Notes under the pieces: model-generated | Database searches by the model: none | Seen by the model: only the letters and a program-made list of their open reading frames with translations | What the model was told of the DNA's origin: nothing | From: Devosia equisanguinis | GTDB lineage: Bacteria; Pseudomonadota; Alphaproteobacteria; Rhizobiales; Hyphomicrobiaceae | DNA length: 59,630 bases | Reading direction: 5' to 3' | Assembly: GCA_945889015.1 (NCBI GenBank) | Contig: CAMDBL010000004.1 | Location: 1-59,630, forward strand | Shown: piece by piece, positions 17,785 through 26,358 of the stretch | Layout of the letters: every line of letters begins with the position of its first letter | Numbering within the stretch: the first letter of the stretch is position 1 | Program-made: the position numbers and the translations under genes

Positions 17785-17985
17785 ATGCCGACCATCGACA
17801 CTGAGGCGCGACAGCGCCTCTCGACACGCAGCGTGCGCCTTCAACTGACGTTCGCCTGCTCGCTCAGCATTCTCGCCATCTTCGCCGCTGCGTCTAGCGC
17901 GCGCGCCCAGCAAGGCCAAGGACAGTTGCCGACGGTTCCGATCGAGCGCCAGCCGCATTGCCCCGCCGATGCTTTCCCTCAGTAG
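17785..17985 (+). CDS. Small putative exported peptide
   Basis: An in-frame ATG at 17785 gives 66 residues with a convincing signal peptide: a basic N-region, a hydrophobic core S-L-S-I-L-A-I-F-A-A-A, and a cleavage site after S-A-R-A. The mature part is only ~25 residues with one Cys and one His (P-H-C-P-A-D-A). It sits between the DUF2946-like and PCu(A)C genes on the same strand. It may be a small copper-related peptide, a leader peptide or chance. No family is recognised. Confidence 0.4.
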   Translation: MPTIDTEARQRLSTRSVRLQLTFACSLSILAIFAAASSARAQQGQGQLPTVPIERQPHCPADAFPQ

Positions 17986-18091
17986 CGTGCGCGATCCCCA
18001 GTCGCCGCGCGCTGCCGACCGGCGGACGGGCCCCCGTCCGTCCGCCGGCACTCTTCACCACCAGCCCACGTGCAACACAGGAGCATCACTC

Positions 18092-18583
18092 ATGAAACGG
18101 ACGATCATACTGGCTCTCGGCCTCGCGGTCCTCGCCGGAGCGCCCGCCGTCGCCCAGGACTACACCGTCGGCGCGATCAAGATCGAGGCCCCGTGGACCC
18201 GCGCCACACCTGCCGGCGCCGGTGTCGCCGGCGGGTTCATGAAGATCGAGAACAAGGGCAAGGAGCCCGACCGCCTGATCGGCGGCTCCGCCACCGTGGC
18301 CGGCAGGTTCGAAGTCCACGAGATGGCGATGGAGAACAACGTCATGAAGATGCGCGAGCTGGAGAAGGGCCTCGAGGTGAAGCCCGGCCAGAGCGTCGAG
18401 CTCAAGCCCGGCTCCTATCACGTCATGTTCATGGCGCTGAAAGGCCAGCTCAAGGAGGGCGACAAGGTCAAGGGCACGCTGGTGTTCGAGAAGGCCGGCA
18501 AGGTGGACGTCGAATACACCGTCAAGCCGATGGGTAGCACCGGCGGCATGGGCGCCAAGGGTCACGGAGCGATGAAGCACTGA
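18092..18583 (+). CDS. Periplasmic copper chaperone PCu(A)C
   Basis: The start at ATG 18092 follows AGGAG and opens a signal peptide (M-K-R-T-I-I-L-A-L-G-L cleaved after A-V-A). Length is 163 residues. The copper motif is present: H in E-V-H-E-M, Met residues in M-A-M and M-K-M, and the distal H-V-M-F-M, matching H(M)-x10-M-x21-H-x-M. A Met/His-rich tail (G-G-M-G-A-K-G-H-G-A-M-K-H) could also bind copper. The family delivers Cu(I) to the CuA site of cytochrome oxidase together with SCO. The next gene, SCO, starts on the last base of its stop codon. Confidence 0.92.
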   Translation: MKRTIILALGLAVLAGAPAVAQDYTVGAIKIEAPWTRATPAGAGVAGGFMKIENKGKEPDRLIGGSATVAGRFEVHEMAMENNVMKMRELEKGLEVKPGQSVELKPGSYHVMFMALKGQLKEGDKVKGTLVFEKAGKVDVEYTVKPMGSTGGMGAKGHGAMKH

Positions 18584-19179
18584 TGACCAGGATCAGCAAG
18601 CTGGCATGGGCGGCAGTCGCCGCCCTCGTCCTCGTCGTCGCCGCGACCGGCATCTATCGCTGGATCGCGTCGGCGTCGCGACCGCTCGAGCAACTCGCCG
18701 CCAAGGTCGGTGGACCGTTCGAGCTGACCACGCACGAGGGCAAGCGGCTTTCGAGCCGCGACCTCGAGGGCAAGCCGTTCGCCGTGTTCTTCGGCTTCAC
18801 GCATTGTCCCGACGTCTGCCCGACGGCCCTGCTCGAGCTGTCGAACATCCTCCAGAAGCTCGGACCCGACGCCGACAAGATGCGCTACCTGTTCATCAGC
18901 GTCGATCACGAGCAGGACACGCCCGCACATCTGAAGACCTACCTGTCGAGCTTCGACAGCCGGATCACCGGGCTCACCGGAACGGCGCAGGAGATCGCCG
19001 ACGTCGCCAGGGCCTATCGCGCCTATTACGCGAAAGTACCGACCAAGGAAGGCTTTACCTACAATCACACCGCGCTGACCTACCTGATGGGACGCGACGG
19101 CCGCTACGTCGATCACATCGGCTATCAGGAGGCGGAGGATCGCCAGATCGCGAAGCTGCGCCGGCTCGTCGCGCAATAA
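18583..19179 (+). CDS. SCO family copper metallochaperone
   Basis: This 198-residue thioredoxin-fold protein is anchored by an N-terminal helix (residues ~5-22). The copper-binding/redox pair is in T-H-C-P-D-V-C-P-T (Cys-x3-Cys), with the third ligand His in Y-N-H-T-A-L. V-D-H-E-Q-D-T-P is the usual V-D-P-E-R-D-T-P-type motif. It assembles the CuA centre of cytochrome c oxidase, and its neighbour is the PCu(A)C chaperone. The start ATG overlaps the upstream TGA by one base, so the pair is probably translationally coupled. Confidence 0.93.
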   Translation: MTRISKLAWAAVAALVLVVAATGIYRWIASASRPLEQLAAKVGGPFELTTHEGKRLSSRDLEGKPFAVFFGFTHCPDVCPTALLELSNILQKLGPDADKMRYLFISVDHEQDTPAHLKTYLSSFDSRITGLTGTAQEIADVARAYRAYYAKVPTKEGFTYNHTALTYLMGRDGRYVDHIGYQEAEDRQIAKLRRLVAQ

Positions 19180-19233
19180 CGGCGGCCTCGCCCTGACCGC
19201 CTCTATCGATGATCGAACCATGCAAGGTTTGCC

Positions 19234-20172
19234 ATGACATCGTATGCCCTTCGCCTGCACCGCTGGCTGGCGCTGATCTTCGCGCTGCCGCTGGCCGCCC
19301 TGATCGTGACCGGCTTTTTTCTCGCCTTCGAGCCCACCGTACATCTCTTCCATCGTGCGCCGGGAAGCCTCAGCGCCGGTCAGGTCCTGGATATTCTGAA
19401 GACGCACGATCCAGGCGGCGCCGCACGCGCGATCACTTACCGCAACTACGAAGGCACGCTCGAGATCCACACCGCGATGCAGGGCCGTCCGATCCTCGTC
19501 GATGTCGAATCGCGGGCGGCGAAGACCGCGCCGGGCACACTGGCGGCCGCGTTGGGAATCGCCCGGCGCATCCACGTCTCGCTGCTCTACGATCTGAGAC
19601 CTCTGGTCACCACCACGACGATCGCGCTGCTGGCGCTGATCGGGCTCGGACTTGCGATGGGCCTGCCGAGGGTATCGGGCACGCTGTCGGGCTGGCACAA
19701 GATGACGGCCTGGATCGGCTTACCGCTGCTGATCGCCAGCCCGCTGACCGGTGCTCTGATGGCCTTCAACGTCACCATGGGGGGCGGCGGCGCGGCACCG
19801 ATGACGATGGGAGCCCCGGCGGCGAAGCTGACGATGATCGACGTGGTCCAGGCCGCGGGCGCCAACCGCGATTTGAGCAATATGGTCTGGATACGCACGA
19901 TGTGGCTGCGCCACATGATGCGCTACATGGAGAACGGTCAGTTCCAGGGCTATTTCGTCACGCCGAAGGCGCTCGTCCCGGTGCCGCGCAACTGGCCGCG
20001 CAGCATTCATGAAGGTCTTTGGATCGGCAGCACGGGCTCGGTCCTGAACGTTGTCGTCTCGCTGATGCTCGCCGGCCTGCTCACGACCGGCCTGCTACTG
20101 TGGCTGCGCCGCCAGGGACGCCGCGGCCGCAGGCTGCAACAGGATCGAAGCGGCTTGGCGGCCTCGACCTGA
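19234..20172 (+). CDS. PepSY-associated transmembrane protein
   Basis: The 312-residue protein opens with L-H-R-W-L-A-L-I-F-A-L-P-L-A, a typical PepSY_TM first helix, and has further helices near residues 130, 165 and 265. Between helices 1 and 2 is a periplasmic PepSY-like domain. R-R-I-H-V-S-L-L and S-G-W-H-K-M carry the conserved His residues found in this family of possible haem- or metal-linked reductases. It follows the SCO gene by 54 bases and probably belongs to the copper cluster. The precise role is unknown. Confidence 0.8.
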   Translation: MTSYALRLHRWLALIFALPLAALIVTGFFLAFEPTVHLFHRAPGSLSAGQVLDILKTHDPGGAARAITYRNYEGTLEIHTAMQGRPILVDVESRAAKTAPGTLAAALGIARRIHVSLLYDLRPLVTTTTIALLALIGLGLAMGLPRVSGTLSGWHKMTAWIGLPLLIASPLTGALMAFNVTMGGGGAAPMTMGAPAAKLTMIDVVQAAGANRDLSNMVWIRTMWLRHMMRYMENGQFQGYFVTPKALVPVPRNWPRSIHEGLWIGSTGSVLNVVVSLMLAGLLTTGLLLWLRRQGRRGRRLQQDRSGLAAST

Positions 20173-20181
20173 CCGCCTCGT

Positions 20182-21204
20182 TCAATTGCCCTTTGCCACG
20201 GCCTCGGTCGTGGCGGGAGCGTCGAGCACGAGCTTGCACGCCGCGGGAAGCTGCTCGAGCGTCATCGGCGGCTTTGGCGGACCGCCGGGCTTCGGCGGCG
20301 CCTTGAGCAACGCGAACCAGTCCTCGAGCTCCTTTCCGCAGCCATCGTCGCCGGTCACCGCCTTCTGCGGCTCGCAGCCCTGCGAGCCTTTCGGGCAGGC
20401 GATGCGGACATGGAAATGAAAGTTGTGTCCCCACATCGGGCGCACCTTGGCGAGCCAAGGCCGATTGGCGGGGCCGCCGGCCGCCTTGCACAGCGCCTGC
20501 TTGATGCCGGGGTGGACGAAGATGCGCTCGACCTCGGGATAGCTCGCTGCGCGCCGGATCAGCGCCAGATGCCGCGGCGTCCAGATCCTGGGGTCGACGG
20601 TCAGCTCGCCGGCGGCCAGCATCGACGTCGCCGAGATCTCCTCGCGCTCCTTGGTGGTCAGCTTGCGGTCGGGCATCGGCGTCAGCCAGATGTCGGCGTC
20701 GAGCCCGAGCTGGTGGCTGGCGTGCCCCGTCAGCATCGGACCGCCACGTGGCTGGGACATGTCGCCGAGCAACAATCCAGGCCAGCCGTCCCTCGCCTTG
20801 GCCTCGACGGCGAGCCGCTCGACCAGCGCGACCAGGGCGGGATGTCCCCAGTTGCGGTTGCGCGACAGCCGCATCGCCTGCCACGCGGGACCGTCCGTCG
20901 CGATCGGACGGGCGCCGGCGAGGCAGCCGCGTGCATAGCTGCCGATGGCGCGTGCCTCGAGCGCGGCCGGCACCTTGGCAGCCCCGAAAAGCTGCTTGGC
21001 CGGTGGCCCCGCCGGTGCCGACGGCGCAGATGCGGCCTGTGCCGCTCCAGCCAGGGCCGGCTTGGCGGTCATGGCGGGCGAGGGCGCAGCTTTCGTGCTG
21101 GACGCGCCCGGGAAGACGCCAGGAACGTCGCTGAATTGGGCGGCGGCCGGCGTCGCGGCGGCCAGCACGAGCAGCATCGTCAGCACGAGACAGCGGGCCG
21201 TCAT
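20182..21204 (-). CDS. mepA: Penicillin-insensitive murein endopeptidase MepA
   Basis: I start at ATG 21204 because GGGGAGGGGG lies just upstream and a signal peptide follows (hydrophobic core then A-T-P-A-A-A-Q); the result is 340 residues. LAS-peptidase metal motifs are visible: G-H-A-S-H-Q-L-G-L-D-A-D (His and Asp ligands) and the C-terminal G-H-N-F-H-F-H-V-R (His). L-S-R-N-R-N-W-G-H and the late Cys pair (I-A-C-P-K-G and G-C-E-P) also fit. It cuts D-Ala-mDAP cross-links in the periplasm. It is convergent with the PepSY gene, only 9 bases apart. Confidence 0.93.
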   Translation of the reverse strand: MTARCLVLTMLLVLAAATPAAAQFSDVPGVFPGASSTKAAPSPAMTAKPALAGAAQAASAPSAPAGPPAKQLFGAAKVPAALEARAIGSYARGCLAGARPIATDGPAWQAMRLSRNRNWGHPALVALVERLAVEAKARDGWPGLLLGDMSQPRGGPMLTGHASHQLGLDADIWLTPMPDRKLTTKEREEISATSMLAAGELTVDPRIWTPRHLALIRRAASYPEVERIFVHPGIKQALCKAAGGPANRPWLAKVRPMWGHNFHFHVRIACPKGSQGCEPQKAVTGDDGCGKELEDWFALLKAPPKPGGPPKPPMTLEQLPAACKLVLDAPATTEAVAKGN

Positions 21205-21379
21205 GCCCCCTCCCCTGGATGAAAGCCACCGATCGGGCGATGGTAGCGAAGCGCATCGGGCCGAATTGGGGCATGCCACTCCTGGACCGGCATGTCTCCA
21301 TATCATTCGATACCCGGCGACGGCCCCGCCTGTCGAGACCATCGCCTCGCCGCACGCAAAGTCCGCGAAGGATACCCGC

Positions 21380-22273
21380 ATGGCAGACCGAGATCAGCCC
21401 TCAGCCCCAATCGCCGGCAACGCCAAACCCAGCGCGGAACCAAGCGCGGAACCAAGCGCCGGACTGGCCGCGCCGGTCGCGCCCATCACCGTCGTCACGG
21501 GCGGCTCGGAGGGCATCGGCCTCGCCCTGGCGCACCGGTTCGCCAAAGCCGGCGATCATGTCGCGATCGTCGCGCGCAATCCCGAGCGCCTCGCCCGCGC
21601 CGCCAGCGAGCTCCGCGCGGCGGGCGCCACGGTGGTCGAGATCGCCGCCGACGTGACCGCGCCGGACACGCCGGCCGTGATCGACGCCGCGCTTGCCGCG
21701 CGCGGCTACTATGCCGACGTGCTGATCAACAATGCCGGTATTGGCCTCTCGGGCGCATTCGCCGACGAGCCCGAAGCCGCAATCGAGCGCGCCATGGCCA
21801 CCAACGTCACCGCGCTGACCCGGCTCACGCGCCACATGCTGCCGGCGATGCTGAACCGGCGGCGCGGCGGCATCCTCAACGTCGCCTCGATGGGCGGGTT
21901 CATGCCGGGCCCCTACCAAGCGCTCTACTATGCCTCGAAGGCCTACGTGCTGTCGCTCACCGAGGCGCTGGCCTTCGAGGCCGCCGGCAACGGCGTCAGG
22001 ATCGCCGTGCTGGCGCCGGGCCCAGTCGAGACCCGGTTTCATGCCCGCATGGGTGCCGAGCGCGCCCGCTACCGGACGCTGATGCACGCGATGTCTCCCG
22101 CCCGTGTGGCGGGCTTCGGCTACTGGGGCTTCCGTGTCGGCCGACGCGTGATCGTGCCCGGCTTCGTCTGGCCGGTGGTGGCGCTGGCTGCGCGGATCAC
22201 CCCGCATGTCCTGCTCAACCCGATGATGGCGTGGCTGCTGTACACGGAGCCGAGACAGCCCCTACCAAAGTGA
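21380..22273 (+). CDS. Short-chain dehydrogenase/reductase
   Basis: With the ATG at 21380 (GAAGGA upstream) the protein has 297 residues. The first ~30 are a Pro/Ala tail containing an A-E-P-S direct repeat. The Rossmann signature T-G-G-S-E-G-I-G is followed by N-N-A-G, the catalytic Ser region N-V-A-S-M-G-G-F and the catalytic Y-Y-A-S-K (Tyr-x3-Lys). The P-G-P-V-E-T motif and a hydrophobic C-terminal end fit the DltE/SDR-type subgroup with a membrane-proximal tail. NAD(P) specificity and substrate are not clear. Confidence 0.88.
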   Translation: MADRDQPSAPIAGNAKPSAEPSAEPSAGLAAPVAPITVVTGGSEGIGLALAHRFAKAGDHVAIVARNPERLARAASELRAAGATVVEIAADVTAPDTPAVIDAALAARGYYADVLINNAGIGLSGAFADEPEAAIERAMATNVTALTRLTRHMLPAMLNRRRGGILNVASMGGFMPGPYQALYYASKAYVLSLTEALAFEAAGNGVRIAVLAPGPVETRFHARMGAERARYRTLMHAMSPARVAGFGYWGFRVGRRVIVPGFVWPVVALAARITPHVLLNPMMAWLLYTEPRQPLPK

Positions 22274-22638
22274 CGCGGTGAATTCTTGGGCACGTTTGCA
22301 ATCCTGCAACACATTTGGGGTCAAATGCAGTGTCGCCGCGAATTCCGGTTTCTGCGTATCGCGGCGCGATTCAACGGTGGAGCCATGGCTGGCCGCATTG
22401 ACCATAGGCCACGGCTCCACCGGCACACCCTTCATTCATCCAATATCGTGCTCGTCCGGATCATCGGCCGGCGCCATTAGACGTCGTTCAGGATGGAGCT
22501 GTTTCGCCGCCGGACGATGGTTTGACCCCCATCGCCCGTTTTCCAGGCATGGCGCGCCAATGCTTTGGACTTGAACATGCGCCTGTGCTGCTGCTTAACT
22601 TTGCGGCGGACATGCACGCGTTCAAGGGAGTGGCGCGA
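22274..22638. other. Intergenic region with a 15-bp imperfect inverted repeat
   Basis: This 365-bp gap lies before the ABC importer. It is lower in GC than its flanks, and I see no convincing gene. An inverted repeat (22375-22389 with 22408-22422; one mismatch in 15) could terminate transcription of the upstream dehydrogenase. The promoter of the importer should lie in the right half, but I cannot assign boxes with confidence. Confidence 0.5.
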
Positions 22639-23664
22639 ATGATGATGAAAACGACACGTTGGGCAGGCAGCGTGACGGCGTTGGCGATGGCCACGCTGGC
22701 GACAGCCGCCTCTGCGCAGACCGACATCCGGTTCACGCTCGACTGGAAATTCGAAGGACCGGCGGCGCCGTTCTTCGTCGCCATCGACAAGGGCTACTTC
22801 AAGGAGGAAGGCCTCAACGTCACCATCGACACCGGCAACGGCTCGCGCGAGGCCATTCCGCGGGTCGCCACCGGCACCTATCCAATGGGCTTCGGCGACA
22901 TCAACTCGCTGGTCAAGGCGATCGACGAGCAGCCCGACCTCAAGGTCAAGGCCGTGATGATGGTCTACGAGCGGCCGCCGTTCGCCGTGATCGGCCGCAA
23001 GAGCCTCGGCGTCACCACCGATCCCAAGTCGCTGGAAGGCAAGACGCTCGGCGCGCCGCCGCCGGACGGCGCCTTCGCCCAGTGGAAGGCGTTCGCCCAG
23101 GTCGCCAAGCTCGACCTGTCGAAGATCACCATCGAGAGCGTCGGCTTCCCGGTGCGCGAGCCGATGCTGGCGCAGGGCAAGGTGCAGGGCATCTTCGGCT
23201 TCTCGTTCTCCTCGGTGCTGAACCTCAAGTCTCAGGGCGTCGCCGCCGACGACATCTCGCTGATCCTGATGGCCGAGAATGGTCTCGACCTCTACGGCAA
23301 CGCGATCATGGTCAACTCCGACTTCGCGGCGAAGAATCCCGCCGCCGTGAAGGGGTTCCTGAAGGCGATGGTCAAGGGCGTGCGCGACACCGTCAAGGAT
23401 CCGGCCGCCGCGGTCGAGGGCGTGCTGAAGCGCAACGACGTAGTCAAGAAGGACGTCGAGCTCGAGCGTCTGAAGATGGCGCTGGCGCAGAACTTCGTCA
23501 CCCCCGCGGTGAAGAAGAACGGCTTCGGTGGCGTCGAGGAGGCCAAGATGGCGAAGTCGATCGAGCTGCTGAAGGTCTCGATCGGCCTCAAGGACGCACC
23601 CAAGCCAAGCCGCGTGTTCGACGGCTCGTTCCTGGGTGCCGCAGCTGACCGCAAGGTGGATTGA
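22639..23664 (+). CDS. ABC importer substrate-binding protein, NMT1/SsuA-like
   Basis: The start at ATG 22639 is chosen for its AAGGGAG site ~8 bases upstream and the signal peptide that follows (cleaved near A-S-A-Q-T). The 341-residue product carries the NMT1/ThiY fold: F-T-L-D-W-K-F-E-G-P-A-A-P-F-F-V-A, D-K-G-Y-F-K-E-E-G-L-N-V, and G-F-G-D-I-N-S-L. Related proteins bind taurine, sulfonates, nitrate or pyrimidine thiamine precursors; the D-W-x-x-x-x-x-x-x-P start is shared with thiamine-precursor and riboflavin binders. The ligand is not decided. The ATPase and permease follow on the same strand. Confidence 0.9.
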   Translation: MMMKTTRWAGSVTALAMATLATAASAQTDIRFTLDWKFEGPAAPFFVAIDKGYFKEEGLNVTIDTGNGSREAIPRVATGTYPMGFGDINSLVKAIDEQPDLKVKAVMMVYERPPFAVIGRKSLGVTTDPKSLEGKTLGAPPPDGAFAQWKAFAQVAKLDLSKITIESVGFPVREPMLAQGKVQGIFGFSFSSVLNLKSQGVAADDISLILMAENGLDLYGNAIMVNSDFAAKNPAAVKGFLKAMVKGVRDTVKDPAAAVEGVLKRNDVVKKDVELERLKMALAQNFVTPAVKKNGFGGVEEAKMAKSIELLKVSIGLKDAPKPSRVFDGSFLGAAADRKVD

Positions 23665-23677
23665 GGTTCGAACCACC

Positions 23678-23703
23678 GGCGGGGCCAGATCCCAGGCCCC
23701 GCC
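23678..23703 (+). terminator. Intercistronic stem-loop after the binding-protein gene
   Basis: A perfect 9-bp stem (23678-23686 with 23695-23703) with an 8-base loop lies 14 bases after the binding-protein stop. Such structures often stabilise the upstream mRNA or reduce read-through, so that binding protein exceeds ATPase and permease. There is no T-run. Confidence 0.55.
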
Positions 23704-23731
23704 GCGACTTCCAAGAGTTAGAGCTTACGGG

Positions 23732-23750
23732 CCAGGGGTCTGACCCCAGG
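23732..23750. repeat. Near-perfect palindrome containing GGGGTCTGACCCC
   Basis: The 19-base sequence is symmetric about 23741 except for one A-A pair. It ends 14 bases before the ATPase start codon. Related GTCTGAC-type palindromes occur in the 34.6-35.4 kb island. It may be a dispersed intergenic element or an operator. Confidence 0.5.
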
Positions 23751-23764
23751 CGGATGGGGGACTC

Positions 23765-24553
23765 GTGTCCGGTTTCGTCACGCTCGACAACGTCGCACTG
23801 ACTTATGGTGGTGCCGGCGGCACGCTCGCCGTCGATGGCCTCACCATGACGGTGCCGAAAGGCGAGTTCACCGCCGTCGTCGGCCCATCGGGTTGCGGCA
23901 AGTCCACCCTGATGAAGCTGACCACCGGCCTCGTCCGGCCGAGCAAGGGCAGCGTCACGGTCGCCGGAAAGGCCGTCGATGGCCCGGTTTCGATCGCCGG
24001 CATGGCGTTCCAGAACCCCTCGCTGCTGCCATGGCGCAAGACGCTCGACAACGTCCTGCTGCCGCTCGAGATCGTCGAGCCGCATCGGCGCACGTTCCGC
24101 CGTGACCACTCGGCCAACGTCGAGAAGGCGGAGGCACTGCTGAAGATGGTCGGCCTCGCCGGCTTCGGCGAAAAGTTTCCCTGGCAGCTCTCGGGCGGCA
24201 TGCAGCAGCGCTCGAACCTGTGCCGCGCGCTCATCCACCAGCCTGAGCTGCTGATGCTCGACGAGCCGTTCGGGGCGCTCGACGCGTTCACGCGCGAAGA
24301 GCTGTGGGCCGTGATCCGCGACCTGCACCAGGAGAAGCGTTTCACCGTCATTCTGGTGACGCACGATCTGCGCGAGGCGATCTATCTCGCCGACCGCGTG
24401 TTCGTGATGAGCGCCAGGCCGGGCCGCATCATCCAGGAGAGGGTGATCGACTTCCCCCGGCCGCGGCCGAGGGATCTGATCTACACCAACGAGTTCAACT
24501 CGATCGTGCACGACCTGAGGGCGCTGATCGCCGAGGCGAGGACCACAGCATGA
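23765..24553 (+). CDS. ABC importer ATP-binding protein
   Basis: This 262-residue protein starts at GTG with GGGGGA upstream. It shows Walker A G-P-S-G-C-G-K-S-T, Q-loop Q-N-P-S-L-L-P-W, signature L-S-G-G-M-Q-Q-R, Walker B L-L-M-L-D-E-P-F-G-A-L-D and the switch His in V-T-H-D-L. The Q-N-P-x-L-L-P-W Q-loop is typical of the nitrate/sulfonate/taurine (TauB/SsuB) importer class. It energises the binding protein and permease encoded on either side. Its stop overlaps the permease start by four bases. Confidence 0.94.
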   Translation: MSGFVTLDNVALTYGGAGGTLAVDGLTMTVPKGEFTAVVGPSGCGKSTLMKLTTGLVRPSKGSVTVAGKAVDGPVSIAGMAFQNPSLLPWRKTLDNVLLPLEIVEPHRRTFRRDHSANVEKAEALLKMVGLAGFGEKFPWQLSGGMQQRSNLCRALIHQPELLMLDEPFGALDAFTREELWAVIRDLHQEKRFTVILVTHDLREAIYLADRVFVMSARPGRIIQERVIDFPRPRPRDLIYTNEFNSIVHDLRALIAEARTTA

Positions 24554-25323
24554 GCGCCGGCAACGACAGCTTCGGCCTCAAGGCCGCGCCCTGGATCTAC
24601 ACGATCGCGCTGTTCGCGCTCTGGGAGGCGAGCGTCTGGATCTTCAAGATCCCGAAGTTCATCCTGCCGGCACCGAGCGTCGTCGCCCAGGCAACGATCG
24701 AGTATTGGCCGGCGATCTGGAAGAACTCGCTGCAGACCCTGTTCACGACGACGGCGGGATTCCTGCTGGCCGTCGTCGGCGGCATGGCGCTCGGCCTGCT
24801 GGTCGGCTGGTCGCGCTCGATCTACGCCGGTCTCTATCCGCTGATGGTCGGCTTCAACTCGGTGCCCAAAGTCGCGGTGGTGCCGATCCTCGTGATTTGG
24901 TTCGGCATCGGCACCATCCCCGCGATCCTCACCGCGTTCCTGATCGCGTTCTTCCCGATCGTCGTCAACGTCGCGACCGGCCTCGCCACCATCGAACCCG
25001 AACTCGAGGACGTGCTGCGCGCGCTCGGGGCGAAGAAGATGGACATCATGCTGAAGGTCGGCATTCCGCGCGCGCTGCCGTACTTCTTCGGCTCGTTGAA
25101 GGTGGCGATCACGCTCGCCTTCGTCGGCTCGGTGGTGTCGGAGACGGTCGCGGCCAATTCGGGCGTCGGCCACATGATGCTCGCGGCACAGAGCCAGTTC
25201 AACGTGCCGCTGGTGTTCGCCGGCCTGCTCGCGCTGGCGGTCGAGGGCATCGTCATGTACGCGATCATGGCTTGGCTCGAGATGCGCATGACCGGCTGGG
25301 CGCATCGCTCGACGTTCGCCTGA
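24550..25323 (+). CDS. ABC importer permease (TauC/SsuC class)
   Basis: The start at ATG 24550 overlaps the ATPase stop (ATGA), giving 257 residues with about six membrane helices. The EAA loop contacting the ATPase is A-L-G-A-K-K-M-D-I-M-L-K-V-G-I-P-R-A-L-P. The pattern W-x-x-x-x-x-x-P-x-F-I-L-P-A-P near the N-terminus is typical of this permease class. It completes a three-gene importer with the upstream genes. Confidence 0.93.
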   Translation: MSAGNDSFGLKAAPWIYTIALFALWEASVWIFKIPKFILPAPSVVAQATIEYWPAIWKNSLQTLFTTTAGFLLAVVGGMALGLLVGWSRSIYAGLYPLMVGFNSVPKVAVVPILVIWFGIGTIPAILTAFLIAFFPIVVNVATGLATIEPELEDVLRALGAKKMDIMLKVGIPRALPYFFGSLKVAITLAFVGSVVSETVAANSGVGHMMLAAQSQFNVPLVFAGLLALAVEGIVMYAIMAWLEMRMTGWAHRSTFA

Positions 25324-25337
25324 CGCACGCTCTTCTT

Positions 25338-25360
25338 CTCCTCCCCTTCAGGGGGAGGAG
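25338..25360. terminator. Hairpin between convergent permease and cyclodeaminase genes
   Basis: A 9-bp stem (25338-25346 with 25352-25360) with a 5-base loop follows the permease stop and overlaps the last codons of the convergent gene. It probably ends transcription of the importer operon. Confidence 0.55.
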
Positions 25361-26325
25361 GCATCCGAGACACCTTCAAAGACCTCGATCGCGGCGGCGA
25401 GATCCTCGATCGAGGCGCCGACGGACTTGAACAAGGTGATCTCGCCCTCGCTCGAGCGGCCGGCCACCTCGCCGCGCACCAACTCGGCCAGCTCGGCGCG
25501 TATCGCGTCGGCTGCGAGCACGCCCGAGGCCAGCGGCTGGGTGATGTCGCCCGCCTCCTTCATCGCGCCGGCGCGGGTGTCGACATAGACCCGCGCCCGC
25601 CGGATCGTCTCGTCGTCGGCCTCCCGCATCGTCGGGCGGAAGCCGCCGACGAGATCGACGTGCGTCCCCGGCCGCAGCCAGCGCCCCTCGATCAACGGCG
25701 TCGCCGACAAAGTGGCGGCGGACACCACATCGGCCGCCCCGACCGCCGGTTCGAGATCGTCCGCCACCGTTGCGTTCAGCCCGTCGCCCCGCAACGCCGC
25801 CGCCACCGCCTCGGCACGCGGCCGGCTGCGGTTCCAGATCACCGTCTCGCGGATCGGACGTACGGACGCATGCGCCTTCGCCAGGAACGGCGCCAGCGCC
25901 CCGGCACCGATGATCAGATGGCGGCACGACTCAGGCCGCGCGAGATGACGGGCGGCGAGCGCCGATGCCGCCGCCGTACGCCAGGCGGTGAGGGCCGGGG
26001 CATCGATCAGGGCCAGCGGTGCTCCGCTCTCGGTGTCGAACAGCAGGTAGACGCCCTGCACCGCCGGCTTGGCGATGCGGCCCGCGTCGGGAAACACGGT
26101 CACGGATTTGACGCCGGCATAACGTCCGGCGGACTCGGTACCCGGAGCAGCCCTGGACCATGCCGGCATCAGCAGCAGCGTCGCGTCGGGTCGGCCGTCG
26201 AGGGCGATGGTGTGATGATGCCGTGGTGGGGCGATCGCACCCGTCCGGAACATCTCCGCGAGCACGTCGACCAAGCGGGGATAGCTCAGGGTGTGGCCCA
26301 CCGAAGCCGCGTCGATGATGCGCAA
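25348..26325 (-). CDS. Ornithine cyclodeaminase/mu-crystallin family protein
   Basis: This 325-residue Rossmann-fold protein starts at TTG, preceded by a strong GAGGAGG site. Visible motifs are K-S-V-T-V-F-P (substrate-side Lys region), the T-A-W-R-T-A-A-A-S-A-L-A-A segment, the dinucleotide loop I-I-G-A-G-A-L-A and D-L-V-G-G-F-R-P-T-M-R-E near the catalytic Asp. The family includes ornithine cyclodeaminase, alanine dehydrogenase and ketimine reductase. The exact reaction is unclear because substrate-specific residues differ within the family. It is convergent with the importer and is the first member of a long minus-strand block. Confidence 0.85.
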   Translation of the reverse strand: MRIIDAASVGHTLSYPRLVDVLAEMFRTGAIAPPRHHHTIALDGRPDATLLLMPAWSRAAPGTESAGRYAGVKSVTVFPDAGRIAKPAVQGVYLLFDTESGAPLALIDAPALTAWRTAAASALAARHLARPESCRHLIIGAGALAPFLAKAHASVRPIRETVIWNRSRPRAEAVAAALRGDGLNATVADDLEPAVGAADVVSAATLSATPLIEGRWLRPGTHVDLVGGFRPTMREADDETIRRARVYVDTRAGAMKEAGDITQPLASGVLAADAIRAELAELVRGEVAGRSSEGEITLFKSVGASIEDLAAAIEVFEGVSDASSP

Positions 26326-26358
26326 GTCACCTCCTCGCGGCCGGCGAGAGGGAACGTC

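Noticed and set aside
21423-21465. Tandem A-E-P-S repeat in the N-terminus of the short-chain dehydrogenase as a possible misassembly
   Set aside because: Short in-frame Pro/Ala repeats are common in disordered N-terminal tails and the frame is kept, so I treat it as genuine.
22278-22574. Possible 98-residue gene before the ABC importer
   Set aside because: It has no ribosome site and odd composition, and it spans a probable terminator and overlaps the promoter region of the importer.
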